NCBI GenBank assembly: GCA_049796755.1
Contig: JBARFA010000008.1
Span: 1 to 64,000, forward strand
Direction: 5' to 3'
Length of the DNA: 64,000 nt
Source of the DNA: JAKAAZ01 sp049796755
GTDB lineage: Bacteria > Acidobacteriota > Terriglobia > Terriglobales > Acidobacteriaceae
In this document: one piece after another, positions 33,706-41,884 of the stretch
Numbering within the stretch: the stretch's first letter is position 1
Layout: each line of letters starts with the position of its first letter
The notes under the pieces: generated by a model
The model's database searches: none
Told to the model about the DNA's origin: nothing
The model's input: only the letters and a program-made list of their open reading frames with translations
Position numbers and translations under genes: made by a program

Positions 33706-35745
33706 TTACGGACGGCCGGACGGCGTCGCTTCCAGGGTGCGCACTTCCCACGGCTGCATTTGAATCTGCGTTGTCTCCCCGGCGTGGAGCGTCAGAGCTG
33801 GCGTGCTGGCTTTCCACGGGTCGTGCGCGACGTAGGTTCGCGCCGACCCGGCGGGCAACTCCAGCGCGGTTTGAATATCAAGCGAGAAGCTCTGCGGTTT
33901 ATCGGATGGGTTGCGCAGTACGATGATCGCGTTGCGCGGGCTCCAGGATGCCCAGCCGTAGACCTGCAGTTGCTGGGGGTCGCCGCCAATCCAATGTACA
34001 TCTTTCAAAGTTTCAGCGTTCTCGAACGACCAGCGCGCACCTTTCGCCAGCGCGTCCCAATCTGCGGAAGAGAGAAGCGACGGGGTAATGTACATTTCCT
34101 GCGTCTGAGTGCCGGAGCCGAAAAACGTTTCCACCTCGTCGCGAAAATCGCCGTTGGGATCGGTTTTCAATCCATCCGCATATTGCGCATAAATCATGCC
34201 ATGCAGCATGAGCGAATTGATGGGAAACAGCGGACCCTTTTCGACGATGTTCTTGTAAACCTGCGAGTCGCGATAGGTGATCCAGCGCTGCCGCGAGGTG
34301 CCGACGCCGGTGAAGGAATGGTCATCGCCGCCACGCCAGATATCGTCGGTATCAAACAGCCAGAACGGCGATGGATAAGTGCCGGTGCTCATGTTGATGA
34401 AAATATCTGGCTCCGCTTGACGCAGGCGATGGATGAGCGCCAGCATGGCATCGAAGTCACTGTCGAACTCACTCCCAGGGAAGACGCGATCGGCATTTCC
34501 GGTGCCGTCGAACTTGAATTCGTTCGCTCCATACGAGTGGATCATGTTGAGGCAAGTGTCTTCAAACTTCGCGAAGTATTTCGGGCCGGAGAGCGCAAAT
34601 CCTCCGTCTACAATCTCGTATCCGTGCTTTCTGCCAAAGGCGATGCGGTCGAGTTTCTGCTGCTGATACCCTCCCCAGGGCGACATCCACACGCCAATAT
34701 GACTGTGATATTTCGCCGCCGCCTGGCTGACCTTTGTAAATTCGTCGGGGAAGCCGGAATCGAATCCCCACAGGCTATTTGGATTGTCCCAGCCATCGTC
34801 GAAGACGAAAGATTTCACCGTGGCGCCACGCTTTTCGGTTAACTCGGTGCCGAATGCGTGGATGCGATTGAGGACGCCGGCCTCATTGTAGCGATTGTTA
34901 TATCCCAGGTCGTACCAGGTGTTGTATTGCAGGGTTGGCCGATACGGATGGGCCCGTTCGCGCTCGATGTATCGAAGAAAGTCGCGCCGCATCTGGCCTG
35001 GCGCGGCAACTCCGACGACGGACGAGTAGACGATGCTTTGGTGCGGCTGCATGGGGAGCGTTCGCGGCAACGAGGCGAGAACTTCGCCGCCTTGAACCTG
35101 GCTGATGGACAGTGGATGCTCGAAGCCGAAGAACATTGTTTCGTCGGCAATCGGAGAGCCCTTCACGCTTCCGACGACGCGCGCGCCGGGATCTTTGAAT
35201 TGCAGCATGCGAACATCTGCGATCGGGAGCGGTTTTGCGTTGGTGTGAATGGTGATTTGCTGGCGAAAATAATTCGAGCCATCGCGCATGATGCCGCACC
35301 ATTCAAATTCTGTGGCGGTGGTTGGATCGTTGAATTCGGTGCAAACTTCTTTGCCGGCAAGCTGGTCCGAGTAGCGAGACGCATCCGACTGCGCGCGCAG
35401 GTTGTGCACGACAAACGGTTGCGTTCGCCTCATAGAAGAAGAACTCAGGACGGAGCCGTTCTTGAGCGAGAGGGAAAAGGCAGCGGGGAGTTCGATTGAG
35501 CGTTGCGAGGCGCGGTCGATGATTCGCAATCCATTCCATTTTCCGGATGAAACTGACCCTTGTACTTGAATCCAACTGTCGCCCAACGTGAATTTCGAGC
35601 CGTCGGCGGAGGCGGTGGCGGCGTCCCGGACTGAATTCTGGGTCGTCTGGGCGTAGACGAAACCCGCGAAGGGTGTCAGCAGGCACATGGATGTTGCCAG
35701 GGCGAAACGCGCTGCGGATTTCCGTGAGACGCCAAAATTCTCCAT
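33706..35745 (-). CDS. Secreted GH36/GH27-like alpha-galactosidase-clan protein
   Basis: The 679-residue protein has a Sec-type signal (RFALATSMCLLTPFAGFVYA) and an N-terminal beta-sandwich domain. Its TIM barrel carries clan GH-D hallmarks: YNTWYDLGYNNRYNE, the acidic strand SFVFDDGWDN, and EFKFDGTGNAD, whose K-x-D aspartate is the expected nucleophile. A C-terminal beta domain ends the protein. Such sequences are often loosely labelled enterotoxin or melibiase-like. Alpha-galactosidase or alpha-N-acetylgalactosaminidase activity is plausible given the nearby agaS and kinase genes, but is not shown by sequence. ATG 35745 has GGAGT 6 bases before. It is convergent with the PfkB gene and diverges from the amidohydrolase gene. 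Confidence 0.75.
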   Translation of the reverse strand: MENFGVSRKSAARFALATSMCLLTPFAGFVYAQTTQNSVRDAATASADGSKFTLGDSWIQVQGSVSSGKWNGLRIIDRASQRSIELPAAFSLSLKNGSVLSSSSMRRTQPFVVHNLRAQSDASRYSDQLAGKEVCTEFNDPTTATEFEWCGIMRDGSNYFRQQITIHTNAKPLPIADVRMLQFKDPGARVVGSVKGSPIADETMFFGFEHPLSISQVQGGEVLASLPRTLPMQPHQSIVYSSVVGVAAPGQMRRDFLRYIERERAHPYRPTLQYNTWYDLGYNNRYNEAGVLNRIHAFGTELTEKRGATVKSFVFDDGWDNPNSLWGFDSGFPDEFTKVSQAAAKYHSHIGVWMSPWGGYQQQKLDRIAFGRKHGYEIVDGGFALSGPKYFAKFEDTCLNMIHSYGANEFKFDGTGNADRVFPGSEFDSDFDAMLALIHRLRQAEPDIFINMSTGTYPSPFWLFDTDDIWRGGDDHSFTGVGTSRQRWITYRDSQVYKNIVEKGPLFPINSLMLHGMIYAQYADGLKTDPNGDFRDEVETFFGSGTQTQEMYITPSLLSSADWDALAKGARWSFENAETLKDVHWIGGDPQQLQVYGWASWSPRNAIIVLRNPSDKPQSFSLDIQTALELPAGSARTYVAHDPWKASTPALTLHAGETTQIQMQPWEVRTLEATPSGRP

Positions 35746-35907
35746 CTTTTACTCCGGTTCACGTGGGAATGGGGATCGGAAAACGATCCCAAAGGGCATG
35801 GTTCGAATCTCGACTAAAATATATCGTAACTGAGCGATTGAATGTGAAACCTATTGGCGCGAGCGATTGGCATCGCTCGCGTCGCGTGGATGGAGGAGAA
35901 CACAGGA

Positions 35908-36975
35908 ATGGCAGCCGATACAAAAGCGAAGGAACTGGATCAGCAGGACAAGTTTGTCGCCATGGCTACGGCGAAGGCGGAAGTGGACTTGAAGTTGAGC
36001 GATTTCAAGCCGGCTTCCATGCTGGTAACGCCGGTGCACGCGGTCAATCGGCCGAGCGTTCCTGCGATCGACTATCACAATCATCTGGATGCCTTCGAGC
36101 CCCGCGAAGTATTGAAGGTGATGGACGCCTGCGGCATTGAGCGGGTGGTGAACATCACCATGAAGACCGGGGATGAGGCGCTGCAGATGATCGATCGCTA
36201 CGCGCAATTTTCCGACCGGTTTTCGACGATGGGCTGGATGGATTGGTCCGGGGTTGAACGGCCGGATTTTATTCAGAAATCTCTCGATACATTCGATCGG
36301 CTGCGGGAGCGCGGCATTTGCGGCATGAAGTTCTGGAAAGATTTGGGGCTGTCGGTGCGGGATGCTTCCGGCGAATTATTGCGCATTGATGATGAGCGGC
36401 TGGCTCCACTGTTCGATAAGGCTGCCGAGCTTGGAATGCCGGTGATGTTTCACACGGCGGATCCGGACGCATTCTTTTTGCCGATCGATGCGAATAATGA
36501 GCGGTACGAGGAATTGGCGGCTCATCCGGACTGGGGATTTTATGGATCGCATTTTTCGAAGGATGAACTGCTGGCGCAGCGAAATCGTGTGTTTGCGCGG
36601 CATCCAAAGACGACATTTGTGGCGGCGCATCTTGGAGAACGCGGAGAAAATCTTGCGTATGTCTCGGACATGCTGGATACATATCCCAACGTTTCTGTGG
36701 ACATGAGCGCGCGCGTCGCGGAGTTGGGCCGGCAGCCGTACACAGCGCGTGCGTTCTTTCTGCGCTATGCCGATCGGATTTTATTTGGGACGGATTTATT
36801 TCCGGAGATTGAGACTTATCGGCTCCATTTTCGATTTTTCGAAACGGATGATCAATACTTCGAGTATCCGTCGCACGCGTCACGGCAGGGGCGATGGAAT
36901 ATTTACGGAATCCATCTGCCGCAGGATGTTCTGCGAAATATCTATCGCGAGAACGCGCTACGGCTGCTGCGATAA
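35908..36975 (+). CDS. Amidohydrolase_2-type TIM-barrel hydrolase/decarboxylase
   Basis: This 355-residue metal-dependent hydrolase-fold protein has the first metal-binding strand as IDYHNHLDAF (H-x-H), a His in VMFHTADPDAFF, TFVAAHLGERGEN and the final Asp in ILFGTDLFPEIE. The Amidohydrolase_2 family includes decarboxylases and lactonases as well as hydrolases, so the reaction is open. There is no signal peptide, so it acts in the cytoplasm. ATG 35908 is preferred because GGAGGAG lies upstream; an earlier ATG at 35890 is possible. It converges with the ilvN-like gene, separated by a 12-bp perfect palindrome (36980-36991). Confidence 0.8.
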   Translation: MAADTKAKELDQQDKFVAMATAKAEVDLKLSDFKPASMLVTPVHAVNRPSVPAIDYHNHLDAFEPREVLKVMDACGIERVVNITMKTGDEALQMIDRYAQFSDRFSTMGWMDWSGVERPDFIQKSLDTFDRLRERGICGMKFWKDLGLSVRDASGELLRIDDERLAPLFDKAAELGMPVMFHTADPDAFFLPIDANNERYEELAAHPDWGFYGSHFSKDELLAQRNRVFARHPKTTFVAAHLGERGENLAYVSDMLDTYPNVSVDMSARVAELGRQPYTARAFFLRYADRILFGTDLFPEIETYRLHFRFFETDDQYFEYPSHASRQGRWNIYGIHLPQDVLRNIYRENALRLLR

Positions 36976-37002
36976 GATTCGCGCCGGCGCGGGTGGTCAG
37001 CG

Positions 37003-37578
37003 TTAGACCGAAACCTGATAGACCTTCGCCGACGAATGAGCGGCGGAAATGCTACGAATTTTCGATGTGCCCGTTGCCGGTGATTCAACCTCGTGATCCA
37101 TTTTTTGGCCGGTGTGGTTTCGCACGGCGGTCGAGGCCGCGGAGATTGCTTCAACCACTCCATAGGGAAGAAGGCTGGCGCGAAGTCCTTCAATATCCTG
37201 CGGGCTACCGATGATCTGAAATGCGACCCAATCGGGACGCACCGCAACCACCTGCGCACCTATCGAAGAGATGACCTGCAGCAGGGGCAGACGCGATTCC
37301 TGATCGCACATAATGCGGAACATGGCGAGGGTGCGGCAGAAGCCGTCCTGGCGGGCGAAGCAGTCGATGGACTGAACATCCTGCAACCGACGAAGCATGT
37401 CGCAGGTTCGTTGCGCGCTGTCATCATCGAGTTGCGTCATGAAGGTGACACGGGCTTCGTCTCCGAGACGCATCGAGGAGAACGATTCCACTGGCACCGC
37501 GTGATGGTCCAGCACCTGCAGGATTCTGGATTCAACCCGTACCCGATTTGAAGCTGTGATCAAGAACATCCGTTCCAT
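37003..37578 (-). CDS. Orphan acetolactate-synthase small-subunit-like ACT protein (IlvN/IlvH type)
   Basis: The 191-residue protein has the two-part IlvH layout: an N-terminal ACT domain (FLITASNRVRVESRILQVLDHHAVPVESFS, a run comparable to the LLVVLVEN-PGVL-RI--LF opening of IlvH), then a C-terminal ferredoxin-like domain (LLQVISSIGAQVVAVRPDWV, then FQIIGSPQDIEGLRASLLPYGVVEAISA). IlvN/H subunits bind valine or another branched amino acid and control the catalytic IlvB/I subunit. No catalytic gene is adjacent and the gene is monocistronic. ATG 37578 has AGGAGG just upstream. A leader peptide full of Ile codons and a terminator lie directly in front, which strongly supports a branched-chain amino-acid role. 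Confidence 0.75.
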   Translation of the reverse strand: MERMFLITASNRVRVESRILQVLDHHAVPVESFSSMRLGDEARVTFMTQLDDDSAQRTCDMLRRLQDVQSIDCFARQDGFCRTLAMFRIMCDQESRLPLLQVISSIGAQVVAVRPDWVAFQIIGSPQDIEGLRASLLPYGVVEAISAASTAVRNHTGQKMDHEVESPATGTSKIRSISAAHSSAKVYQVSV

Positions 37579-37636
37579 CGACGATCCTCCTGGTGGTTTG
37601 CGGTCCGCGGTTCGAGCCAAGAAATTGGGCTCAGAA

Positions 37637-37672
37637 ATAAAAAAGCCACCAACCCGCTTTGGGTGGTGGCTT
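37637..37672 (-). terminator. Attenuator terminator upstream of the ilvN-like gene
   Basis: Read on the minus strand, AAGCCACC-ACCC pairs with GGGT-T-GGTGGCTT around a five-base loop (stem 37672-37643, one bulged base), followed by a T-rich run (37644-37637). The hairpin ends about 60 bases before the ilvN-like ATG and 26 bases after the leader stop codon. Confidence 0.85.
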
Positions 37673-37697
37673 GTAGTTGCTTTGATTCTTTTCCAGC

Positions 37698-37841
37698 CTA
37701 CATGCCCGCACCCATGTGGATCCTAATAATGGACCGAATAATGGAGGGAATGATGATGACGGAAGAAATGCTGGACGCAGCCGAGTGGTTCAGCAGATTG
37801 TGCTGAAGCGCTTGCACCGGAGATCCGGAACGGCGACGCAT
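37698..37841 (-). CDS. Isoleucine-rich leader peptide of the ilvN-like gene
   Basis: The ORF starts at ATG 37841, with AGGATG six bases upstream, and ends at TAG 37700-37698, giving 47 residues. Residues 27-41 read SVIIIPSIIRSIIRI. Counting Ile25, nine of residues 25-41 are Ile, and there is also Val28. Leu12, Leu16 and Leu17 come earlier. The segment just before the stop, GGGTGCGGGC (37713-37704, codons 43-46), is complementary at 8 of 10 positions to the 5' arm of the terminator that follows (GCCACCACCC). This is the layout of an ilv-type attenuator in which a ribosome stalled at Ile codons would favour an antiterminator. A longer in-frame extension exists upstream but is not needed. Confidence 0.75.
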   Translation of the reverse strand: MRRRSGSPVQALQHNLLNHSAASSISSVIIIPSIIRSIIRIHMGAGM

Positions 37842-37927
37842 GTGACACATCCTAACAGAAACGATACGAAAGAGACAAAAAGCTTTCGCAGCGGAGTGTG
37901 CGACCATGCCAACGGCAGTCCACTCTG

Positions 37928-39223
37928 TCAACGGGCAGAGCACCATTCGTGGACGAAAACCAGCAGCACTTTTGCGGCTTCCACAAGTGAATCAATTTCG
38001 ACATACTCGTCAGCTGCATGAGTGTTACCGCCTCGCGCGCCCCACAGAACGGCAGGCGTGTGAGACACCATGTGAAATACGTACATGTCGCATGGGCCTT
38101 CGATTCCAGCGATGGCCGGGGCCTTGCCCATGACGCGCGTGGCACAATCCGATAACTCTGTGACGAGCGGCTCGTTGGCAGAGATGGCCGAGCCGGGCAA
38201 CCATCGCGGAGTGAACTCGACTTGTGGCGGCTTCGCGAAAGGAGTGCCTGAGCCGGTCGCGAGCGAATCGATCCACGCAAGGAATTCGCGGTCGATGTCT
38301 TCCTGCTGTTCGCATGGCATCGCCTGCCAGTAGATTTCAAGCTTGCATTCCTCTGGAACTGTAATCGGCTCCTTCATGCCCCAGGGAGCGGTGATGATCT
38401 TCGTCACGATCACCGGAACGGGATCGGCAGCATTGGAATACAACGGGTGAGGCTTGGCGTTGGCGCGACGTTGATCGTCGAAATCTTTAATCTTTGCCAA
38501 CAAGTAGGTCAGTTGCTCGACTACGCCCGGAGTCGGCGCGCCCTCGTTTAGAACGCCTCCAGATGCCCGCAAGGTGACGTGAGCGATGCGGCCGCCGCGT
38601 TGCGCCGGGCAGATGCGCAGGAACGATGGCTCAGAAATGATGGCAGCATCCGCGTTGAATCCTCTGACGCGACCCGCCAACGTTCCATTGACGCCGCCGA
38701 ACTCCTCATCAATGACAGTCTCAAAAAGAACATCTCCCGACAGAGGAAGATTCAATTTGTGCAGACACTCCATGATGAAGAGGTTGGTTGCGACGCCACC
38801 TTTCATATCGTTTGAGCCGCGGCCGTAGAGAAGGTTTCCTTCGACTGCGCCGCCAAAAGGGTCCTTCGTCCATGGCAGCGTGCCGACGGGCACCGTATCG
38901 ATATGGCCGGACAGCAGCAGCGATCGGCCGTTCCCCGTGCCTTTGCGGCGGGCGGCAATGTTGGGGCGATTGTTATAGTCGCGTCCTGCGATGAACAGAG
39001 GATGTTGCTTCAGCTCCGGCACGTCATCGAAGGAATACGCAACGGGCTCGCAATCGAGATTCGATAAGAAGCGGGCAATATATTTCTGGCACTCGCCCTC
39101 GCTGCCGACTGGCGGAGTATTTTCGGATGGAATGCGAACGATGTCCTGCAGAATTTGGACCAGGCGGTCCGCGTGTTGCTCGACATAGCTGGTGAGTTCG
39201 TTTTCAACTGCGGGTAGTTTCAT
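37928..39223 (-). CDS. M20-family metallopeptidase (ArgE/DapE/ACY1-like)
   Basis: This 431-residue di-zinc amidohydrolase/peptidase has the metal ligands in LLSGHIDTVP (His, Asp), GRGSNDMKGG (Asp), DEEFGG (Glu-Glu) and NTHAADEYV near the C-terminus (His). A dimerisation domain is inserted in the middle. Family members hydrolyse N-acyl amino acids, succinyl-diaminopimelate or dipeptides. ATG 39223 overlaps the stop of the upstream permease gene as ATGA, so the two are coupled. The pairing with an APC amino-acid permease suggests uptake and hydrolysis of an N-acyl amino acid or peptide. Confidence 0.88.
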   Translation of the reverse strand: MKLPAVENELTSYVEQHADRLVQILQDIVRIPSENTPPVGSEGECQKYIARFLSNLDCEPVAYSFDDVPELKQHPLFIAGRDYNNRPNIAARRKGTGNGRSLLLSGHIDTVPVGTLPWTKDPFGGAVEGNLLYGRGSNDMKGGVATNLFIMECLHKLNLPLSGDVLFETVIDEEFGGVNGTLAGRVRGFNADAAIISEPSFLRICPAQRGGRIAHVTLRASGGVLNEGAPTPGVVEQLTYLLAKIKDFDDQRRANAKPHPLYSNAADPVPVIVTKIITAPWGMKEPITVPEECKLEIYWQAMPCEQQEDIDREFLAWIDSLATGSGTPFAKPPQVEFTPRWLPGSAISANEPLVTELSDCATRVMGKAPAIAGIEGPCDMYVFHMVSHTPAVLWGARGGNTHAADEYVEIDSLVEAAKVLLVFVHEWCSAR

Positions 39224-40602
39224 TGGAAGGCGTCTCCACTCCACTGGCTGAGTTTATTTTTAAATCCCCGCGTGAGAATCGCCAGGTACGCAATCCCGAT
39301 CGCCAGCCAGATAAATCCAACGACCTTGGCGTGCGTACTCAAGTTGAGCCAGATATAGATGCAGACACAGGCTCCGGCCAGCGGAGAGATCAAGTTCTTG
39401 AAGATGGTGTTGGCGCTGCGTTGTTTCTGCGCAAAGTAAAAATGCTGGATCACCGAAAGATTGACGAGAATGAATCCGACGAATGCGCCGAAGTTGAGCA
39501 GTTCGACGGCGGTTTGAAAATTCATCAAGAGCGCGCCGATCAGCGACGCGGCGGAGGTGACGTAAATAGCGTGTGTCGGAGTTCCATACTTGGGCGAAAC
39601 GTAACCGAATACGGTACGGGAAAAAACTCCGTCGCGACCCATGGCATACAGCAAACGCGAGGCTCCGGCTTGTCCAGTGAGTGCGCTGGAAACGCCTGCC
39701 ACGAGCAGAACAAATGTGAGGATCAGGAACATGAATTGTCCGCCGATACGGTGTCCGATATCGAGGATCGCGGTATCGACGTGGGGGAAGGCGCCGTAGT
39801 TATTCCAGGCGAGCGCGGCAAAATAAACGGTGACGACGCAGATCAATGTTTGAAGGATGCAGACCAGGACGGTAGAAAAGCCAATGTCCTTTTCCGGGTT
39901 CAACGTGTCTTCCGCGAGGGTGGAGATGGCATCGAACCCGATATAAGAAAGAGCGGCAATGGATGCACCCAGCATCATTGGTCGTACGGAGAAGTGGCCT
40001 GCGGGAAAAACGCCGACCGGGGAGATCAGGCTGGCTTTGCCATAGTGCAATTCAACATAATGGATGGCGAGAAAGATAAAGAGCACGGCGCAGGCGGTCA
40101 TGGCGGCCATCATTACGGTGTTGGCTCGAGCCAGAATGCGAATGCCTTTTACGTTGATCGCGGTAATGCCGGCGGTGAAGATGAGGACCCAAACGAAGTA
40201 GGGAATTGCCGGAACAAATCGCTGCGCCGTCAGTGCGGCATAGATCACGCTTTCCAGCGGAATCAGAAAATAATCCAGGATCATTGCCCAACCGGCGACG
40301 AATCCTACCGTGGGAGTGAATGATTGCTGGACGTAGGTGTAGGTGGATCCGGCGGACGGATAGACGGTCGCCATTCTTCCGTAGCTGGCCGCGGTGAACA
40401 ACATAGCGACCATCGCAACGATATAACTGAGTGCGGCCTGCCCATGAGAAACGGACTGAATAATTCCATAGACCGGGTAGACCGCAGTGGGGCTGAGAAT
40501 GACCAGCCCGAACAGGATGAGGTCCCAGCGCGTGAGCACGCGCCGGAAATGTCCTGTCTCCGAGGGAGCGCTCTGCGTCGCTTGCGGTGATGATTTACTC
40601 AT
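39220..40602 (-). CDS. APC-family amino-acid permease
   Basis: A 460-residue, roughly 12-helix amino acid-polyamine-organocation transporter. The first helix has the family pattern LILFGLVILSPTAVYPVYGI. SYGRMATVYPSAGSTYTYVQQ is the conserved helix 2-3 segment. SASIAALSYIGFDAISTLAEDTLNPEKDI, read as consecutive parts, matches the helix 6 region. ATG 40602 (AGAGGA upstream) is preferred to the TTG frame start. It is the first gene of a two-gene unit with the M20 peptidase. Confidence 0.88.
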   Translation of the reverse strand: MSKSSPQATQSAPSETGHFRRVLTRWDLILFGLVILSPTAVYPVYGIIQSVSHGQAALSYIVAMVAMLFTAASYGRMATVYPSAGSTYTYVQQSFTPTVGFVAGWAMILDYFLIPLESVIYAALTAQRFVPAIPYFVWVLIFTAGITAINVKGIRILARANTVMMAAMTACAVLFIFLAIHYVELHYGKASLISPVGVFPAGHFSVRPMMLGASIAALSYIGFDAISTLAEDTLNPEKDIGFSTVLVCILQTLICVVTVYFAALAWNNYGAFPHVDTAILDIGHRIGGQFMFLILTFVLLVAGVSSALTGQAGASRLLYAMGRDGVFSRTVFGYVSPKYGTPTHAIYVTSAASLIGALLMNFQTAVELLNFGAFVGFILVNLSVIQHFYFAQKQRSANTIFKNLISPLAGACVCIYIWLNLSTHAKVVGFIWLAIGIAYLAILTRGFKNKLSQWSGDAFQ

Positions 40603-40969
40603 CGAAGTCCTCTTCAAGCGGGTTCACCTAGGATCACTAGCTTTTTGTCCGGATGGAGCCAGCGAGCATCTTCAGAACGGACGATTGCAACCACCCCCAC
40701 AATCGGGAAACCAGGACTTGCAGAGATTTCGAAAGGTTGCGATTTGGACAGCCTTGCTGGTTTCGAAAGTTCATCATAAAGGAAAAAGAGCGACGTTGCT
40801 ATGATCGCGCTCGGTGGTCCAATTCCGTGAAATATGGATCGAATTACGGGTCGAAGAAACGAAGCAAGCGAAGGCGAACGGTTGCCTGATCAATTATTTT
40901 GTGAATAATGAGGGTGCTACGTTAACTATAGTAAGGACGGTAGCCAAGTTCCTACCCGAGGCCAAAACG
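40603..40969. other. Intergenic region between divergent permease and DeoR genes
   Basis: These 367 bases hold no convincing gene; the small open frames have poor composition and no RBS. The last 80 bases are A/T-rich with TTGTGA (40899-40904) and TATAGT (40927-40932), but their spacing is too long for one promoter. The promoters for both divergent genes must lie here. Confidence 0.5.
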
Positions 40970-41809
40970 ATGAATAATTTACTAAAAAGTGGCCACCACG
41001 CGAAATCAGCTTCGAGCGATTCCGGGGCGAGCCCGGATGCCGATCCGATGCTGATTGAGGAGCGCCGGCAGCACATTTTGGCGATTGCCCAGAGTGAGGG
41101 CCGCGTCCGCGTTCGTGATCTTTCGAAAGCCCTTGGTATTTCGCAGATAACGATTCGTAAAGACCTGGATCACCTGCAGGGAAGGGGTTTGCTGCACCGC
41201 AGCCATGGGGGTGCATTACCGGCCCAGCCCGGTGCGCTGTTCGATCCGACACTGCAGGAGAAAGAAAAACGCCATCACAACGAGAAAGTTCGCATCGCGG
41301 CGGCGGCGGCGGAGTTGGTGCAGGAAGGCCAATGCGTCATGCTCGACTCCGGCACGACGACCACGGCAGTGGCGCTGGCGCTGAAGAAGTTTTCCCAGTT
41401 GACCATCATTACGAATGGGGTGAACATTGCGGCGGAGCTTACGGGAACACATTTTGATGTGATCCTCACCGGCGGAATCGTGCGCAAGAATTCATTCTCG
41501 CTGGTGGGCCCGCTGGCTGAAGACATGCTGGCTGAGATGCATGCGGATATATTGTTTCTCGGGGTCGATGGGTTTGATTTGGATATCGGGCTGACCACGC
41601 CAAACCTGCTGGAATCGCGGGTGAACCGAGCCATGGTGGGAGCTGCAACCAAAGTGGTTGCGGTGTGTGATTCAACGAAGTTCGACCGCCGAAGTTTATC
41701 CCGCATCGTACCGGCGACCGCGATTCACCATGTGATTACGGATACCAATCTCCGAGAGGAGACTGCGGAAGCGCTGCGAAGTCTGAATATTGAGTTGACG
41801 CTGGTATAG
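40970..41809 (+). CDS. DeoR-family transcriptional regulator
   Basis: A 279-residue sugar-sensing repressor. The N-terminal winged helix-turn-helix is ERRQHILAIAQSEGRVRVRD, then LSKALGISQITIRKDLDHLQ, with the linker GLLHRSHGGAL typical of DeoR proteins. The C-terminal DeoR sugar-phosphate sensor domain includes MLDSGTTTTAVALAL, TIITNGVNIAAEL and DILFLGVDGFD. DeoR proteins bind phosphorylated sugars. This one sits between the AgaS/PfkB genes and the large carbohydrate locus and could control either. ATG 40970 is preferred because the longer frame adds about 52 residues of unrelated sequence. A terminator follows. Confidence 0.92.
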   Translation: MNNLLKSGHHAKSASSDSGASPDADPMLIEERRQHILAIAQSEGRVRVRDLSKALGISQITIRKDLDHLQGRGLLHRSHGGALPAQPGALFDPTLQEKEKRHHNEKVRIAAAAAELVQEGQCVMLDSGTTTTAVALALKKFSQLTIITNGVNIAAELTGTHFDVILTGGIVRKNSFSLVGPLAEDMLAEMHADILFLGVDGFDLDIGLTTPNLLESRVNRAMVGAATKVVAVCDSTKFDRRSLSRIVPATAIHHVITDTNLREETAEALRSLNIELTLV

Positions 41810-41837
41810 CTCGGCGATCGCGCGTTTCTAGTTTGTG

Positions 41838-41875
41838 CGTCCCATCCATCGATATCGCTGGATGGGACGTTTGTT
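41838..41875 (+). terminator. Intrinsic terminator after the DeoR gene
   Basis: CGTCCCATCCA (41838-41848) and TGGATGGGACG (41859-41869) form a perfect 11-bp stem with a 10-base loop, followed by a T-rich tail (TTTGTTTTT). The convergent DUF5107 gene ends ten bases later. Confidence 0.88.
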
Positions 41876-41884
41876 TTTCGCGGG

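Noticed and set aside
36980..36991. Perfect palindrome CGCGCCGGCGCG between convergent genes
   Set aside because: With no loop or T-run it is too short to call a terminator, and such GC palindromes are expected by chance in this composition.
37637..37700. A T-box element before the ilvN-like gene
   Set aside because: No T-box sequence (TGG-containing bulge with AGGGTGGNACCGCG-like tract) is present. The Ile-rich ORF gives a complete alternative.
40653..40889. 78-residue ORF upstream of the DeoR gene
   Set aside because: Basic, low-quality composition with no RBS and no domain; it lies in what is probably the promoter region.
40814..40969. N-terminal extension of the DeoR regulator by about 52 residues
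   Set aside because: The extra residues do not resemble the family. ATG 40970 gives a normal DeoR length with the helix-turn-helix near the N-terminus.
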